Origin: [Actinomadura] parvosata subsp. kistnae
Lineage (GTDB): Bacteria > Actinomycetota > Actinomycetes > Streptosporangiales > Streptosporangiaceae
Length of the DNA stretch: 64,000 nucleotides
Reading direction: 5' to 3'
Assembly: GCF_900323885.1 (NCBI RefSeq)
Contig: NZ_OOHJ01000018.1
Coordinates: forward strand, 2,343,001 to 2,407,000
Below, piece by piece: positions 53,109 through 62,422 of this stretch; positions within the stretch are counted from its first letter, which is position 1, and each line of letters opens with the position of its first letter. The notes under the pieces were generated by a model that was not told the origin of the DNA, did not search any database, and was given only the letters and a program-made list of their open reading frames with translations. The translations under genes were made by a program, and so were the position numbers.

Positions 53109-54077
53109 CTAAGGGTGCCGGTGGAGGCGGTACGTGGCGAGGACGTTGAGCCTGTGCAGGTCGCGGCAGAGGGCCAGCATGCCGCGCCGGGCGGCCTCAG
53201 GGAGGGCGGCCGACAGGGACGGGGCCAGGCGGTCGGCCCAGAGGTCGGTGCACGACGCGTACGTCTCCTCCAGGGTGTGGCCCGCCTGGACGCTCTGCCG
53301 TACCTCGTCGTCGAGCCGTTCGAGATACGTGATGAGGTCGGTCACGGCGGCGGGGCCGCTGCCCATGGGGCCGTGGCCGGGGACGATGGTCTTCAGGTGG
53401 GGCAGTGTCTCGCGCATCTTGCGCAGCGAGGTCACGTAGGGGGAGGGGCCGCCCTGGAGGAGCATGGGGGCGATGCCGGCGTGGCAGAGGAAGTTGCCGG
53501 TCCAGGCGGTACGCGCGTCGGGGACGTGCACGATGGTGTCGCCGGGGCCGTTGCCGGGGCCGAAGTGGTGCAGCTCGACGGTGCGTCCGCCCAGGTCGAT
53601 CTCGGCGTAGGAGGCGAAGGTGAGGTCTGGCTTGCGCCATTCCGTCACCTGGTCGAGCAGGGCGGCGTCGCCGTACATGTTGGCCGAGCGGGTCTGCTTC
53701 TCGTAGGCCAGGTCGGTCATGTTCGCCTTGTTGAGGGTGGAGGAGACGATCACGACGTCGTCGGGGAAGGCGGCGTTCCCGAAGGTGTGGTCGCCGTGGT
53801 ACGTCGTGTTGACCAGGTAGCGCAGCGGCCGGTCGGTGAGGGCGGCGGCAGTCGTCCGGATCCGGGCGGAGACGTCCGGAGTGATGCCGGCGTCGATCAC
53901 GAGCGTGGCGGCGCGGCCCGTGACCATGCCGTTGTTGTCCTTGGGCGGCCGGTTGGCCATGAGGGCCCACACTCCGGGGGTGAGCTCGTGGGGCAGCAGT
54001 TCCAGGCCGATGGGTGACAGGTTGGGGCCGCCGTAGCCGTGGGGGCGTTCGGCGATCTCGCGTTCGGGGAGGGGCAT
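53109..54077 (-). CDS. MBL-fold metallo-hydrolase
   Basis: 322 residues of the metallo-beta-lactamase fold: VNTTYHGDHTFGNAAF has the second half of the HxHxDH motif, with Tyr in place of the first His, and GPGNGPGDTIVHVPD, FLCHAGIAPMLL and VPGHGPMG supply the later ligands. The altered motif could mean one metal is missing or the family differs. No signal peptide. It follows the HXXEE gene by 30 bp and may be on its transcript. Confidence 0.8.
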   Translation of the reverse strand: MPLPEREIAERPHGYGGPNLSPIGLELLPHELTPGVWALMANRPPKDNNGMVTGRAATLVIDAGITPDVSARIRTTAAALTDRPLRYLVNTTYHGDHTFGNAAFPDDVVIVSSTLNKANMTDLAYEKQTRSANMYGDAALLDQVTEWRKPDLTFASYAEIDLGGRTVELHHFGPGNGPGDTIVHVPDARTAWTGNFLCHAGIAPMLLQGGPSPYVTSLRKMRETLPHLKTIVPGHGPMGSGPAAVTDLITYLERLDDEVRQSVQAGHTLEETYASCTDLWADRLAPSLSAALPEAARRGMLALCRDLHRLNVLATYRLHRHP

Positions 54078-54107
54078 CGTCGTTTCCTTACAGAGTGGTC
54101 AGAGTGG

Positions 54108-54698
54108 TCAGGCGGACACGGGCACGGGGCGGGGGGTGGCGGGCAGCGGAGGGAGTGCGGCGGTCCACAGCCTGTGGACGAGGATCGGGCCGATGATCCA
54201 GTAGCCGAGGGAGGTGACGATGCCGGGGAAGGCGAGGTCGCCGGAGACGAGGTCGTAGACGGGGTGGCCGATGGCGTTGCCCATCGCGCCCATGATCGCG
54301 AAGAACCAGGCGATGAGCAGCGGCACCCGCCAACCCCGGTGGATGGCGAGGGCGCCCATGGCGAAGGCCGCGTAGCTGATCATGTTGATCCAGACGAACA
54401 GGTCGAGGGTCATCGCCGGCGCGCCGAAGACCTCGGTGGGCCAGCGGCGGTTGAAGCCGTTCATGAACTCCTCGCCGAAGTGCAGGAACTGCCAGGCCAG
54501 GCCGACGAGGTAGACGGGCAGCACCCGGGAGGGGTCGGGGAGCCTGCGGTTCGTGGTGGCGAGGTGGCAGGCGTAGGCGATGACCATGGCGGGGATGAAG
54601 GTCAGCCACAGCGCCAGGCCGGGCGACAGGTAGGCGAACAGCACGATCAGGGCGGCGGCCAGGACGCCGGCGGCGACGGCGGGACGGTGGCGGGTCAT
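54108..54698 (-). CDS. HXXEE domain-containing membrane protein
   Basis: 196 residues with about five to six TM helices. LHFGEEFMNGFNRRW carries the HxxEE signature (HFGEE) in a membrane-near position, and GHPVYDLV carries a second His. The family function is not known. Its ATG overlaps the stop of the M24 gene by 4 bp. Its last codons overlap a 9-bp direct repeat (AGAGTGGTC twice, 54092-54109) that includes the stop codon. Confidence 0.75.
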   Translation of the reverse strand: MTRHRPAVAAGVLAAALIVLFAYLSPGLALWLTFIPAMVIAYACHLATTNRRLPDPSRVLPVYLVGLAWQFLHFGEEFMNGFNRRWPTEVFGAPAMTLDLFVWINMISYAAFAMGALAIHRGWRVPLLIAWFFAIMGAMGNAIGHPVYDLVSGDLAFPGIVTSLGYWIIGPILVHRLWTAALPPLPATPRPVPVSA

Positions 54699-56011
54699 CG
54701 CATGCTCCTCATGAGGTGGGTGGTGATGGTGTTGAGCTCGATCGGCGCGTCGTCGCCGACCACGACGGTGCCGCCGAGGCCGGCCAGGTGGCCGCCGGAG
54801 GCGCAGGTGGGGGTGAGGGCGAATGTCATGCCGGGGGTGAGCGGCAGGTCAGAGCCGATGGTGGGCTGCTCGGCGAGCAGGCCGTAGCCGGCGCTGCGCG
54901 GCAGGTCGCCGAGGCGGGCACCGGAGCCGCCGGTCACGCCACCGGGATTGAGGCTGTGGACAAGAGGGTGCGGGTGCGAGCCACCCGCGAGGGAGTGCGG
55001 GTGCGGGTGCGGGTGCCGGCCGCCCGCAAGCGAGTGCGGGTGCGGATCCCGGCCGCCCACGAGCGAGTGCGGGTCCCGGCGGCCCGCCTCCCGCATCGCG
55101 GTCACGACCTCGCCGAACAGGCGGCCGGGGCGCAGTGTCGCCAGCCCCGCCTCGTAGGCGGCCCGCGCCGTCTTCACCAGCGACTCCGTCCCGGGGTGGA
55201 CGTCGCCGAGCGCGATGGTCAGGCGTTGCCGGGCCTCGCGCAGGCCGTACCGGACGGAGAGTTCGGCGAGGACCAGGTCGCCGTCCTCGACCAGGCGCGG
55301 CGGCTGCGGCCGGTACGACCAGGCGGGCGGCCCGCACGAGACGGGCTCCCGTCCGGACACGATCGACACGTCCCCCGGCACGGCGCCCTGGCGCAGGCAC
55401 TCGGCGACGGCGGCCGCGTACAGCGCCGCCTCGCTGACACCCGGCCGCACCGCCTCCAGCATCGCCCGCGCCATCGACTCCCCCACCGCGGCGGCGCGGC
55501 GGACGCACGCCAGCTCCTCGCCCGACTGGGGCAGCGCGCGGGTGACGAAGGCCCGCTCGACCGGCCGGGCGGTGAGCTGGGGCAGCTGCTGGAGCACCGA
55601 GGACCACAACGCGTACGGCATGAGCGGGTCGGCGTGGAACGGCGGGCAGGGCTCCAGCCCGAGCACCCCGACCGGCGACCTGCTGAGCCCGTGCGCGCGC
55701 AGCGTCTCGGCCACGCCGTGGGCGTGCTTGGCGACCAGCACGTTCTCCGGCCTCATCCACTGCGCGTCGCCGCGCGCGCCGGCGAGGAGGTGGTCGCCGA
55801 CGTGCGCGGGCGAGCCGACCAGCATGACGGGCTCGCCGGCGCGGGGGAAGACGACGATCGCGCCGGGACGGTCGTTGGTGAGGTACGCGTCCGGCGCCCA
55901 TCCGGCCCCGCCGTGGACGACGACCGCGTCGACGCCCTCGGCGTCCATGAGCCGCCTGGCCAGATCCCAGCGCCGGTCCCGTTCGGCCAGGGAATAGCTT
56001 GGAAGATCCAT
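54695..56011 (-). CDS. M24 family (pita-bread fold) peptidase-like protein with a repeat expansion
   Basis: 438 residues. The N-terminal half is the creatinase-like cap; the C-terminal pita-bread part includes VKTARAAYEAGLATLRPGRLFGEVV and LTPGMTFALTPTC. Classic metal ligands are not all visible: ELSVRYGLREARQRL replaces the usual Asp-rich strand, so it may be a non-peptidase or inactive relative. Residues about 309-353 hold three copies of a PHSLxGG unit before the family-like HSLNPGGVTGG, an in-frame expansion. Coupled to the HXXEE gene by ATGA. Confidence 0.7.
   Translation of the reverse strand: MDLPSYSLAERDRRWDLARRLMDAEGVDAVVVHGGAGWAPDAYLTNDRPGAIVVFPRAGEPVMLVGSPAHVGDHLLAGARGDAQWMRPENVLVAKHAHGVAETLRAHGLSRSPVGVLGLEPCPPFHADPLMPYALWSSVLQQLPQLTARPVERAFVTRALPQSGEELACVRRAAAVGESMARAMLEAVRPGVSEAALYAAAVAECLRQGAVPGDVSIVSGREPVSCGPPAWSYRPQPPRLVEDGDLVLAELSVRYGLREARQRLTIALGDVHPGTESLVKTARAAYEAGLATLRPGRLFGEVVTAMREAGRRDPHSLVGGRDPHPHSLAGGRHPHPHPHSLAGGSHPHPLVHSLNPGGVTGGSGARLGDLPRSAGYGLLAEQPTIGSDLPLTPGMTFALTPTCASGGHLAGLGGTVVVGDDAPIELNTITTHLMRSMR
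54952..55085 (-). repeat. In-frame repeat expansion in the M24 gene
   Basis: About 130 bp of repeats of GAGTGCGGGTGCGGGT and CCGGCCGCCC-type units, encoding PHSLVGGRD, PHPHSLAGGRH and PHPHPHSLAGGSH. The copies seem to derive from the HSLNPGG stretch right after them. Confidence 0.75.
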
Positions 56012-56049
56012 GCCGGCGACGCTACGGAGCCGCCTCCGGCCGGGAATCT

Positions 56050-56087
56050 GTCACGTGACCGGTCATCCCGGCGCGGGCATATGTCAC
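56050..56087. promoter_or_regulatory. Palindromic operator candidates between M24 and LAL genes
   Basis: GTCACGTGAC at 56050-56059 is a perfect palindrome. TGTCACG also appears at 56049 and again at 56082. It lies in the 96-bp gap between two divergent genes, so it may control both. Confidence 0.5.
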
Positions 56088-56107
56088 GGTCTCCATAAGA
56101 TCGTCCT

Positions 56108-58876
56108 GTGTTGTACGGGCGCGGGGCCGAGACCGAGCGGATCGACCGCCTGCTGGCTCAGGCCGTCGGCGGCCGCAGCGGCGTCCTGGTGCTGCGCGGC
56201 CCGGCGGGGATCGGCAAGTCCGCGCTGCTGGCGCACGCGGAGCGGCAGGCGGCCGCCATGGGGGTCCGCACGTTGCGCGGGGTGGGCATCGAGAGCGAGA
56301 CGGAGCTGGTGTTCGCGGCGCTGCACCTGCTGCTGCGTACCGGGCTCGACCGCCTCGACCGGCTGCCGGCCCCGCAGGCGGGGGCGCTCGCGGGCGCGTT
56401 CGGGCTGGCCCCCGCGACCGCGGCCGACCGGTTCCTCGTCGGGCTCGGCGCCCTGACGCTGCTGGCCGAGCTCGCCGGCGACGGGCCGCTGCTGTGCCTG
56501 GTGGACGACGCCCAGTGGCTGGACCGCTCCTCGGCCGACGCGCTGCTGTTCGCCGCGCGGCGGCTGGAGGCGGAGGGGATCGTGCTGATCCTCGCGGTAC
56601 GTGACGGCAGCCACGGCTTCCGCCCGGCGGGCCTGCCCGAGCTCCGGCTCGGCGGCCTCGGCCCCCAGGACGCGGCGAGGCTGCTGGGCGAGACCGCCGG
56701 GCCGCTGGCCCCGCACGTCAGGGACCGCGTCCTGGCCGAGAGCGAGGGCAACCCGCTCGCGCTCATCGAGCTGCCCTCGGCGCTCACGCCGGAGCAGCGG
56801 GCCGGCCAGGTCACCCCGCTGGCCCACCAGCTGGGGCCGCTCCCGCTGACCGGCCGGATGCAGGAGGCGTTCCAGGCGCAGATCCACGGGCTGCCGGAGG
56901 CGGCCAGGACCCTGCTGCTGGTGGCCGCCGCGGAGAGCACGGGCGATCTCGCGGTGATCCTGGCGGCGGCGCAGCGGCTCGGGGCCGGTGCCGAGGCCGT
57001 CGAGCCGGGGGAACACGGCGGCCTCGTCCACGTCGTCGGCGGGGAGCTCGCCTTCCGCCACCCGCTCATCAGGGCGGCCGCCTATCAGGGAGCGCCGTTC
57101 ACCCGACGGCTGGCGGCGCACCGGGCGCTGGCCGCCGTTCTCGCCGACGCTGCGAAAAGCGACGGTCGGCACGCCGATGCCCGTGCCTGGCACCGCGCCG
57201 CCGCCTGCACCGAACCGGACGAATCCGTCGCCGCCGAGCTGGAGCGGGCGGCCGAACGCGCCCGGCGCAGAAGCGGGCACGCCGCCACCACGGCGGCCTA
57301 CCAGCGGGCGGCCCAGCTCACCCCGGAGCCATGTGACCAGGTGAGGCGGCTGGTCAGCGCGGCCGAGGCGGCGATGGACGCCGGTCAGCTCCTGCAGTCC
57401 CGCGCCCTGGCCGACCGCGCCGCGGTGCTCACCGAGGACCGGCGGGAGCGGGCCAGGATCGCGGGGGTGCGGGCGGCCATCGAGTTCGAGCAGGGCTCGC
57501 CGAGGGTCGCGCACGGCATCCTCATAGCCGCCGCCGGCCCCATCGCGGACGAGGACCCGGACCGGGCCGCGTCGATGCTGCTCGAAGCCGTCCGCGACGC
57601 GTGGTTCGCCGGCGCGCCCGAGCCGGCCAGGCAGGCCGTCGAGCGCCTGCACGCGCTCGGCCTGCCGCCCGGGCACCACCTCCAGTCTGCCGTCTCCGCG
57701 TTGACCGGCCTGGCCGACCTGCTGGCGGGCGATCCCGCCCGGGGGCTGGTGCCCATCCACGCCGCGCTCGCCGACGCCCGGCACGCCGAGCCGGGCGGCC
57801 CGGGGCAGCAGCTCATCATGGCGTCGATGGCCTTCATGGTGGGCGACGACGAGATCGGCCTCGACCTGGCCACCCGCCTGACCGACGACTGCCGCGCGCA
57901 GGGCCTCGTCGGCTGGCTGCCGCACGCGCTGCAGAACCTGGCCAGCATCCAGCTCTACCTCGGCCGCTTTCAGGACGCGCGCGCCTGCGCCGACGAGGCC
58001 GTGCGCATCGCCGGCGACATCGGTCAGCACCACCGCCTCGACCATCTCCAGGGCGTGCTCGCCTGGCTGGCCGCCGTCCGCGGCGACGAGCGCACCTGTA
58101 CGGAGCTCGTCGGCCGCGTGCACGCCCACGCCACCGGGCACGACAACGTGTCGAGCCTGGCCTGGACGCTCTGGGCGCGAGCCCTGCTGGCCATGGGGCA
58201 GGGCCGGATGGAGGCGGCGCTGGAGGAGCTGACGGCCGGCCTCGCCGGCGCCACCCGCCACCAGCTCACCACCACGCTGACCGTCCCGGACCTGGTGGAG
58301 GCGGCCGTCCGGTGCGAGCGGGCGGACCGGGCCGAGGCGCCGCTGGCCAGGTTCGAGGAGTGGGCCACGGCCACCGGGCAGCCCTGGGCGCGTGCGGTCA
58401 CCCTGCGCTGCAAGGCGTTGGTCGCCGGGTCCGACGAGGACACGGAAGCCCGCTACGCCGAGGCCGTCGGCCTGCATCTCAACGGTGGCCGGCCGTTCGA
58501 GGAGGGCCGCACCCGGCTGCTGTTCGGCGAGTGGCTGCGCAGGAGCCGGCGCAAGGCGGAGGCCAGGGTCCAGCTCCGGCAGGCGCTCGACACGTTCGAC
58601 CGCGCCGGAGCGCTCCCGTGGGCGGAGCGGGCCCGCGCCGAGCTGCGCGCCACCGGAGAGGCGAGCGCCATGGGACGGGCGGCGGGCGCGGCGAGCCTGC
58701 TGACCGCGCAGGAGCTCCAGATCGTCCGGCTGGCCGCGCAGGGCGGCACGAACCGCGACATCGGCGCGCGGCTCTTCCTGAGCCCGCGCACCGTGGGCTA
58801 CCACCTGCACAAGGCGTTCCCCAAGCTCGGCGTCGCCTCCAGGGCGGAGCTCGCCCGGCTCGACCTGGGCACCTGA
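56108..58876 (+). CDS. LuxR family regulator of the LAL type
   Basis: 922 residues. The N-terminal AAA/NACHT-like domain has Walker A GPAGIGKS (31-38) and Walker B LLCLVDDAQWLD (about 128-138). The middle part is helical TPR-like repeats (LERAAERARRRSGHAATTAAYQRAAQL and others). The C-terminal LuxR HTH is LTAQELQIVRLAAQGGTNRDIGARLFLSPRTVGYHLHKAFPKLGVASRAELARL. LAL proteins activate secondary-metabolite or catabolic genes after binding ATP and an inducer. Its target is not clear; the divergent M24 operon is a candidate. Confidence 0.92.
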   Translation: MLYGRGAETERIDRLLAQAVGGRSGVLVLRGPAGIGKSALLAHAERQAAAMGVRTLRGVGIESETELVFAALHLLLRTGLDRLDRLPAPQAGALAGAFGLAPATAADRFLVGLGALTLLAELAGDGPLLCLVDDAQWLDRSSADALLFAARRLEAEGIVLILAVRDGSHGFRPAGLPELRLGGLGPQDAARLLGETAGPLAPHVRDRVLAESEGNPLALIELPSALTPEQRAGQVTPLAHQLGPLPLTGRMQEAFQAQIHGLPEAARTLLLVAAAESTGDLAVILAAAQRLGAGAEAVEPGEHGGLVHVVGGELAFRHPLIRAAAYQGAPFTRRLAAHRALAAVLADAAKSDGRHADARAWHRAAACTEPDESVAAELERAAERARRRSGHAATTAAYQRAAQLTPEPCDQVRRLVSAAEAAMDAGQLLQSRALADRAAVLTEDRRERARIAGVRAAIEFEQGSPRVAHGILIAAAGPIADEDPDRAASMLLEAVRDAWFAGAPEPARQAVERLHALGLPPGHHLQSAVSALTGLADLLAGDPARGLVPIHAALADARHAEPGGPGQQLIMASMAFMVGDDEIGLDLATRLTDDCRAQGLVGWLPHALQNLASIQLYLGRFQDARACADEAVRIAGDIGQHHRLDHLQGVLAWLAAVRGDERTCTELVGRVHAHATGHDNVSSLAWTLWARALLAMGQGRMEAALEELTAGLAGATRHQLTTTLTVPDLVEAAVRCERADRAEAPLARFEEWATATGQPWARAVTLRCKALVAGSDEDTEARYAEAVGLHLNGGRPFEEGRTRLLFGEWLRRSRRKAEARVQLRQALDTFDRAGALPWAERARAELRATGEASAMGRAAGAASLLTAQELQIVRLAAQGGTNRDIGARLFLSPRTVGYHLHKAFPKLGVASRAELARLDLGT

Positions 58877-60238
58877 TCAGGCGGAGGCCCAGGGAGGGGA
58901 CGGTGACAACATCGGGCGGTCGCCCGGGGCCAGGCGGAGCGCGAGCAGGGCGACGTCGTCGGTGAAGTGGTCGCCGCGGTGGGCCAGGAGGCGCTCGCAC
59001 AGCTTCTCCAGCGGCAGGTGGCGATGCTCGGCGGCGCGGCGGGCCAGGCTGTCGAGGCCGTCGTCGATGCTGCGTGCGGGGTCCTCGACCAGGCCGTCCG
59101 TGTACATGATCAGGGTCGATCCGGCGGGGATGGGGTCGTCGTGGTCGGGGCGGGGCAGGTCGGGCAGGACGCCCAGCGGGTGGCCGCTGTCGGCGCTCAG
59201 GTAGCGGACGGGGCCGTCGGCGGGGATCAGGAGCGCGGGCGGGTGGCCGGCGCTGCTCCAGCGCAGCCGCCAGCCTGAGCCGGCGGGCCGTTCCAGCCGG
59301 GCCAGCAGGACGGTGGCCATGGGGCCGCCGTGCAGGCCGTGCAGCACCTCGTCGAGCCGCCGCAGGATGTGGGAGGGCGGCTCGCAGTGCTCGTAGGCGA
59401 GCACGCGGAGCATGTTGCTGATGCGGCTCATGACGGTGGCCGACTTGAGGTCGTGGCCCATCACGTCGCCGACCATGAGGCAGGGCACGCCGTCGGGCAG
59501 GACGATCGCGTCGTACCAGTCGCCGCCGATCTCCGGCAGGGAGCTGGAGGGGCGGTAGCGGGCGCACGCGTGTAGGACGCCCAGGTCGGGCAGGTCGGGG
59601 AGCAGGCTGCGCTGGAAGTCCTCGGTGCTGCGGCGGATCCGCCGGTACAGGCGGGCGTTCTCGATGGCGACGCTGGCCGCGCTGGCGAGCGCCGCGATGA
59701 TCCGCTCGTCGTCGTCGGTGAACGGCCCGCCCGAACGCTTGTCGGCGAAGTACATGTTGCCGTAGACGGTGCCGCGCACCACGAGCGGTGCCCCCATCAG
59801 GGTCCGCATCAGCGGATGGCCGGCGGGGAAGCCGCGGAAGTGGGGATGGGCGCGCACGTCGTCCACGCGCATCGGGCGGGGGCAGGCGACCAGCTCGCCC
59901 AGCAGGCCGTGGGTGGTGGGCATGCGGCCGATGGCGTCGTACACCTCCTGCGTGACGCCGCAGGTGAACAGGTCGGCGAACTCGCCTTCCTCGTTGAGGA
60001 CGCCGAGCGCGCCGTAGCGGGCGTCCACCAGGTCGGCCGACACCTCCACGATGGTGCGCAACGCCGCGTTCAGCTCCAGCTCGGAGCTGATCGCGAGGAC
60101 GGCTTCCAGCAGGCGCCGCATCCGGTCGTGCAGGTGGCGGATCTGCCCGAGGCTCTCCTGCAGCCGCTGCAGGTTCTCGGCGCCCAGCCCGCCGAGCTCA
60201 CCGCCGAACACGCCGCCCGCAGGCTCCCCTCCCACCAC
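58877..60238 (-). CDS. GAF-domain SpoIIE-type (PP2C) serine phosphatase
   Basis: 453 residues. After a coiled N-terminal helix (SLGQIRHLHDRMRRLLEAVLAISSEL) there is a GAF domain (about 50-205, ARYGALGVLNEEGEFADLFTCG, MRTLMGAPLVVRGTVYGNMYF) and a PP2C domain with GGDWYDAIVLPDG, VGDVMGHDLKSA, GHPPALLI and DDVALLALRL. Such phosphatases dephosphorylate anti-anti-sigma factors in actinomycete stress pathways; no partner genes are nearby. Stop codons of this and the LAL gene are adjacent. Confidence 0.92.
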   Translation of the reverse strand: MVGGEPAGGVFGGELGGLGAENLQRLQESLGQIRHLHDRMRRLLEAVLAISSELELNAALRTIVEVSADLVDARYGALGVLNEEGEFADLFTCGVTQEVYDAIGRMPTTHGLLGELVACPRPMRVDDVRAHPHFRGFPAGHPLMRTLMGAPLVVRGTVYGNMYFADKRSGGPFTDDDERIIAALASAASVAIENARLYRRIRRSTEDFQRSLLPDLPDLGVLHACARYRPSSSLPEIGGDWYDAIVLPDGVPCLMVGDVMGHDLKSATVMSRISNMLRVLAYEHCEPPSHILRRLDEVLHGLHGGPMATVLLARLERPAGSGWRLRWSSAGHPPALLIPADGPVRYLSADSGHPLGVLPDLPRPDHDDPIPAGSTLIMYTDGLVEDPARSIDDGLDSLARRAAEHRHLPLEKLCERLLAHRGDHFTDDVALLALRLAPGDRPMLSPSPPWASA

Positions 60239-60388
60239 ACCCCCGAGTTGCTCTCGCCTGCCTCATGCCCCATGGCGTCCGCATGACACCTGGTCAGAGC
60301 GCTGCCAGGCGGCCGGCTCTGGACAAGGCGCCGCGAACGTGATCTGACGGAGAAAGAGGGCCACGATCACGAACAGGAGCACCTGGAC

Positions 60389-61555
60389 ATGAGCGACACG
60401 CCACGACTGCACAGAGCAGGCACGACGCTGCTGGAGCGGGCCCGCGACCTGCGCCCCCTGATCGAGCGCGAGGCCGAGCGGGCCGAGACGGACGGGAAGC
60501 TGACCGCACCCGTCGTGGACGCCCTGCACGACGCGGGCCTGTTCGGCAGCTGGGTGCCGGCGCCGCTCGGGGGCGCCGAGCTGTCCCCGGCGGAGCTGCT
60601 CGCCATCTTCGAGACGCTGACGTACGCGGACCCGTCCACGGGCTGGGTCGTCATGGCCACCTGCCTCGAGAACGGCACGGCCGGCGCCTACCTGGGCGAG
60701 GACGCCGTCGAACGCATCTTCAAGGGCCCCCGGATGCCGCTGATCGCCGGCCAGGGCACCCGGACGGGCGTGGCCGTGCCGGAGAACGGCGGGCACCGGC
60801 TCACCGGGCAGTGGAGCTTCGCCTCGGGCATGTACCACGCGCAGTACGCCCACAGCGCCGCCGTCGTCGAGGGCACCGACGAGGTGCGCATCTTCATCAC
60901 CCCCATCGAGGACGTCAAGATGCTCGGCAACTGGGACGTCCTGGGCCTGCGCGCCACGGGCAGCATCGACTACAGCATCGACGGGGTCTTCGTGCCGGAG
61001 TCGCAGTCCCACGCCTTCGCGCTGGACGAGCCGCTGCGCGGCGGCGCGATCTACCGGCTCGGCCTGCTCGACCAGGCGCTCATCTGCCACTCGGGCTGGG
61101 CGCTCGGCATCGGCCGCCGCCTCCTGGACGAGCTGGCCGGGTACGCGGCCGCGCGCAGCGGGCGGCCGGGCCAGCTCGCCGGCAGCGACGCCTTCCACAC
61201 GGGCTTCGCGCGGGCCGAGGCGAAGTTCCGCGCGGCCTCGGCGCTGATCCGCGAGACGTGGGACGGGGTGGAGCGCACGCTCGACGACGGCGGGCGGCTC
61301 AGCGTCCGGCAGGAGACGATGGTCCGGCTCGCGCTCAACCACATCACCGCGACGGTCACGGAGGTGGCCGCGTTCGTCTACGCGTCGGGCGGCACGACGG
61401 CGCTGCGTGACGGGCTGATCCAGCGCCTGTTCAGGGACGCGCAGGCGGGCGCCGCGCACATCCTGTCGGGGCCGCAGGCGCTCAGGGAGTGCGGCAGGGA
61501 GCTGGCGGGGCTGGCGCAGGGCGAGAGGTGGGTGGTCCTGGGCCTGGAGGGGTGA
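60389..61555 (+). CDS. Acyl-CoA dehydrogenase-like flavoprotein
   Basis: 388 residues of the ACAD fold: PLIEREAERAETDGKLTAPVVDALHDAGLFGSWVP at the N-terminus, GQWSFASGMYHAQY in the beta domain, LGLRATGSIDYSIDGVFVPE, and a C-terminal helical domain. The pattern with WDVLGLRATGS is shared with flavin-dependent monooxygenase oxygenase subunits (HpaB, DszC, HsaA type) as well as acyl-CoA dehydrogenases. So the enzyme may hydroxylate or oxidise an aromatic or thiophene-like compound. The hydrolase that follows may act on its product. Confidence 0.8.
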   Translation: MSDTPRLHRAGTTLLERARDLRPLIEREAERAETDGKLTAPVVDALHDAGLFGSWVPAPLGGAELSPAELLAIFETLTYADPSTGWVVMATCLENGTAGAYLGEDAVERIFKGPRMPLIAGQGTRTGVAVPENGGHRLTGQWSFASGMYHAQYAHSAAVVEGTDEVRIFITPIEDVKMLGNWDVLGLRATGSIDYSIDGVFVPESQSHAFALDEPLRGGAIYRLGLLDQALICHSGWALGIGRRLLDELAGYAAARSGRPGQLAGSDAFHTGFARAEAKFRAASALIRETWDGVERTLDDGGRLSVRQETMVRLALNHITATVTEVAAFVYASGGTTALRDGLIQRLFRDAQAGAAHILSGPQALRECGRELAGLAQGERWVVLGLEG

Positions 61556-61636
61556 GTTTCCGCGCCGGCGATGAGTTCTCGCCGCGAGCTGGGTCGAACC
61601 TGCGACAGACGTGCCTGAGCGAAGGAAGGTCCCGCC

Positions 61637-62422
61637 ATGACGACCACCGTCCACATCCTGGAGCGCCCGGACGTGCGGCTGCGTTACGAGGTGCGCGGCT
61701 CCGGGCCGCTGCTGGTGCTGACCGGCGCGCCGATGGCGGCGGCGGAGTTCGCGCCGCTGGCCGAGGCGCTGGCGGGCGACCGCACGGTGGTCACACACGA
61801 TCCGCGCGGCATCTCGGGCAGCGTGCTGGCCGACCCGGCGCAGGACTCCACGCCCGAGCTGCGGGCCGGCGACCTCGCCGCCATCCTCGACGACCTGGGG
61901 GCGGACTCGGCCGACGTGTTCGGCAGCAGCGGCGGCGCGGTGACGGGGCTGGCGCTGGTCGCCCGGCACCCGGGCCGGGTGCGGACGCTCGTGGCGCACG
62001 AGCCGCCCTGCGTCGAGCTGCTGCCGGACGCCGCCGAGCAGCGCGCCGCGGTGGACGACATGATCGAGACCTTCCACCGCGACGGGCTGTGGGCGGCGTT
62101 CGCGAAGTTCATGGGGAACGCCGGTTTCGAGGAGGGTGAGGAGGCCGGGCCGCCCCCGTCGGAGCAGGTGGTGGCCGACGGCTCGCGGTTCTTCGCGCAC
62201 GAGCTGCGCGGCACCACCCGCTACGTGCCCGACGTCGAGGCGCTGAAGGCGGGGCGGGTCGTCGTCGGGGTGGGCGCGGAGTCGGCGCAGCTCGTGACGT
62301 ACCGGACGTCGGTGGCGCTGGCCGGGCTGATCGGCGTGACGCCCGTGGAGTTCCCCGGCGACCACGGAGGGTTCGTGGCACATCCGGAGAAGTTCGCCGA
62401 GGTGCTGCACGGCCTCCTCTGA
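61637..62422 (+). CDS. Alpha/beta hydrolase
   Basis: 261 residues. Nucleophile Ser98 in GSSGG, oxyanion region LTGAPMAA, and His in GDHGGFVAHPE near the C-terminus. The GxSxG is GSSGG, a common form in small-molecule esterases and haloperoxidase-like proteins. An ERPDVRLRYEVRG start and DPRGISGS strand are typical. 81 bp after the ACAD-like gene and same strand, possibly one transcript. Confidence 0.87.
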   Translation: MTTTVHILERPDVRLRYEVRGSGPLLVLTGAPMAAAEFAPLAEALAGDRTVVTHDPRGISGSVLADPAQDSTPELRAGDLAAILDDLGADSADVFGSSGGAVTGLALVARHPGRVRTLVAHEPPCVELLPDAAEQRAAVDDMIETFHRDGLWAAFAKFMGNAGFEEGEEAGPPPSEQVVADGSRFFAHELRGTTRYVPDVEALKAGRVVVGVGAESAQLVTYRTSVALAGLIGVTPVEFPGDHGGFVAHPEKFAEVLHGLL

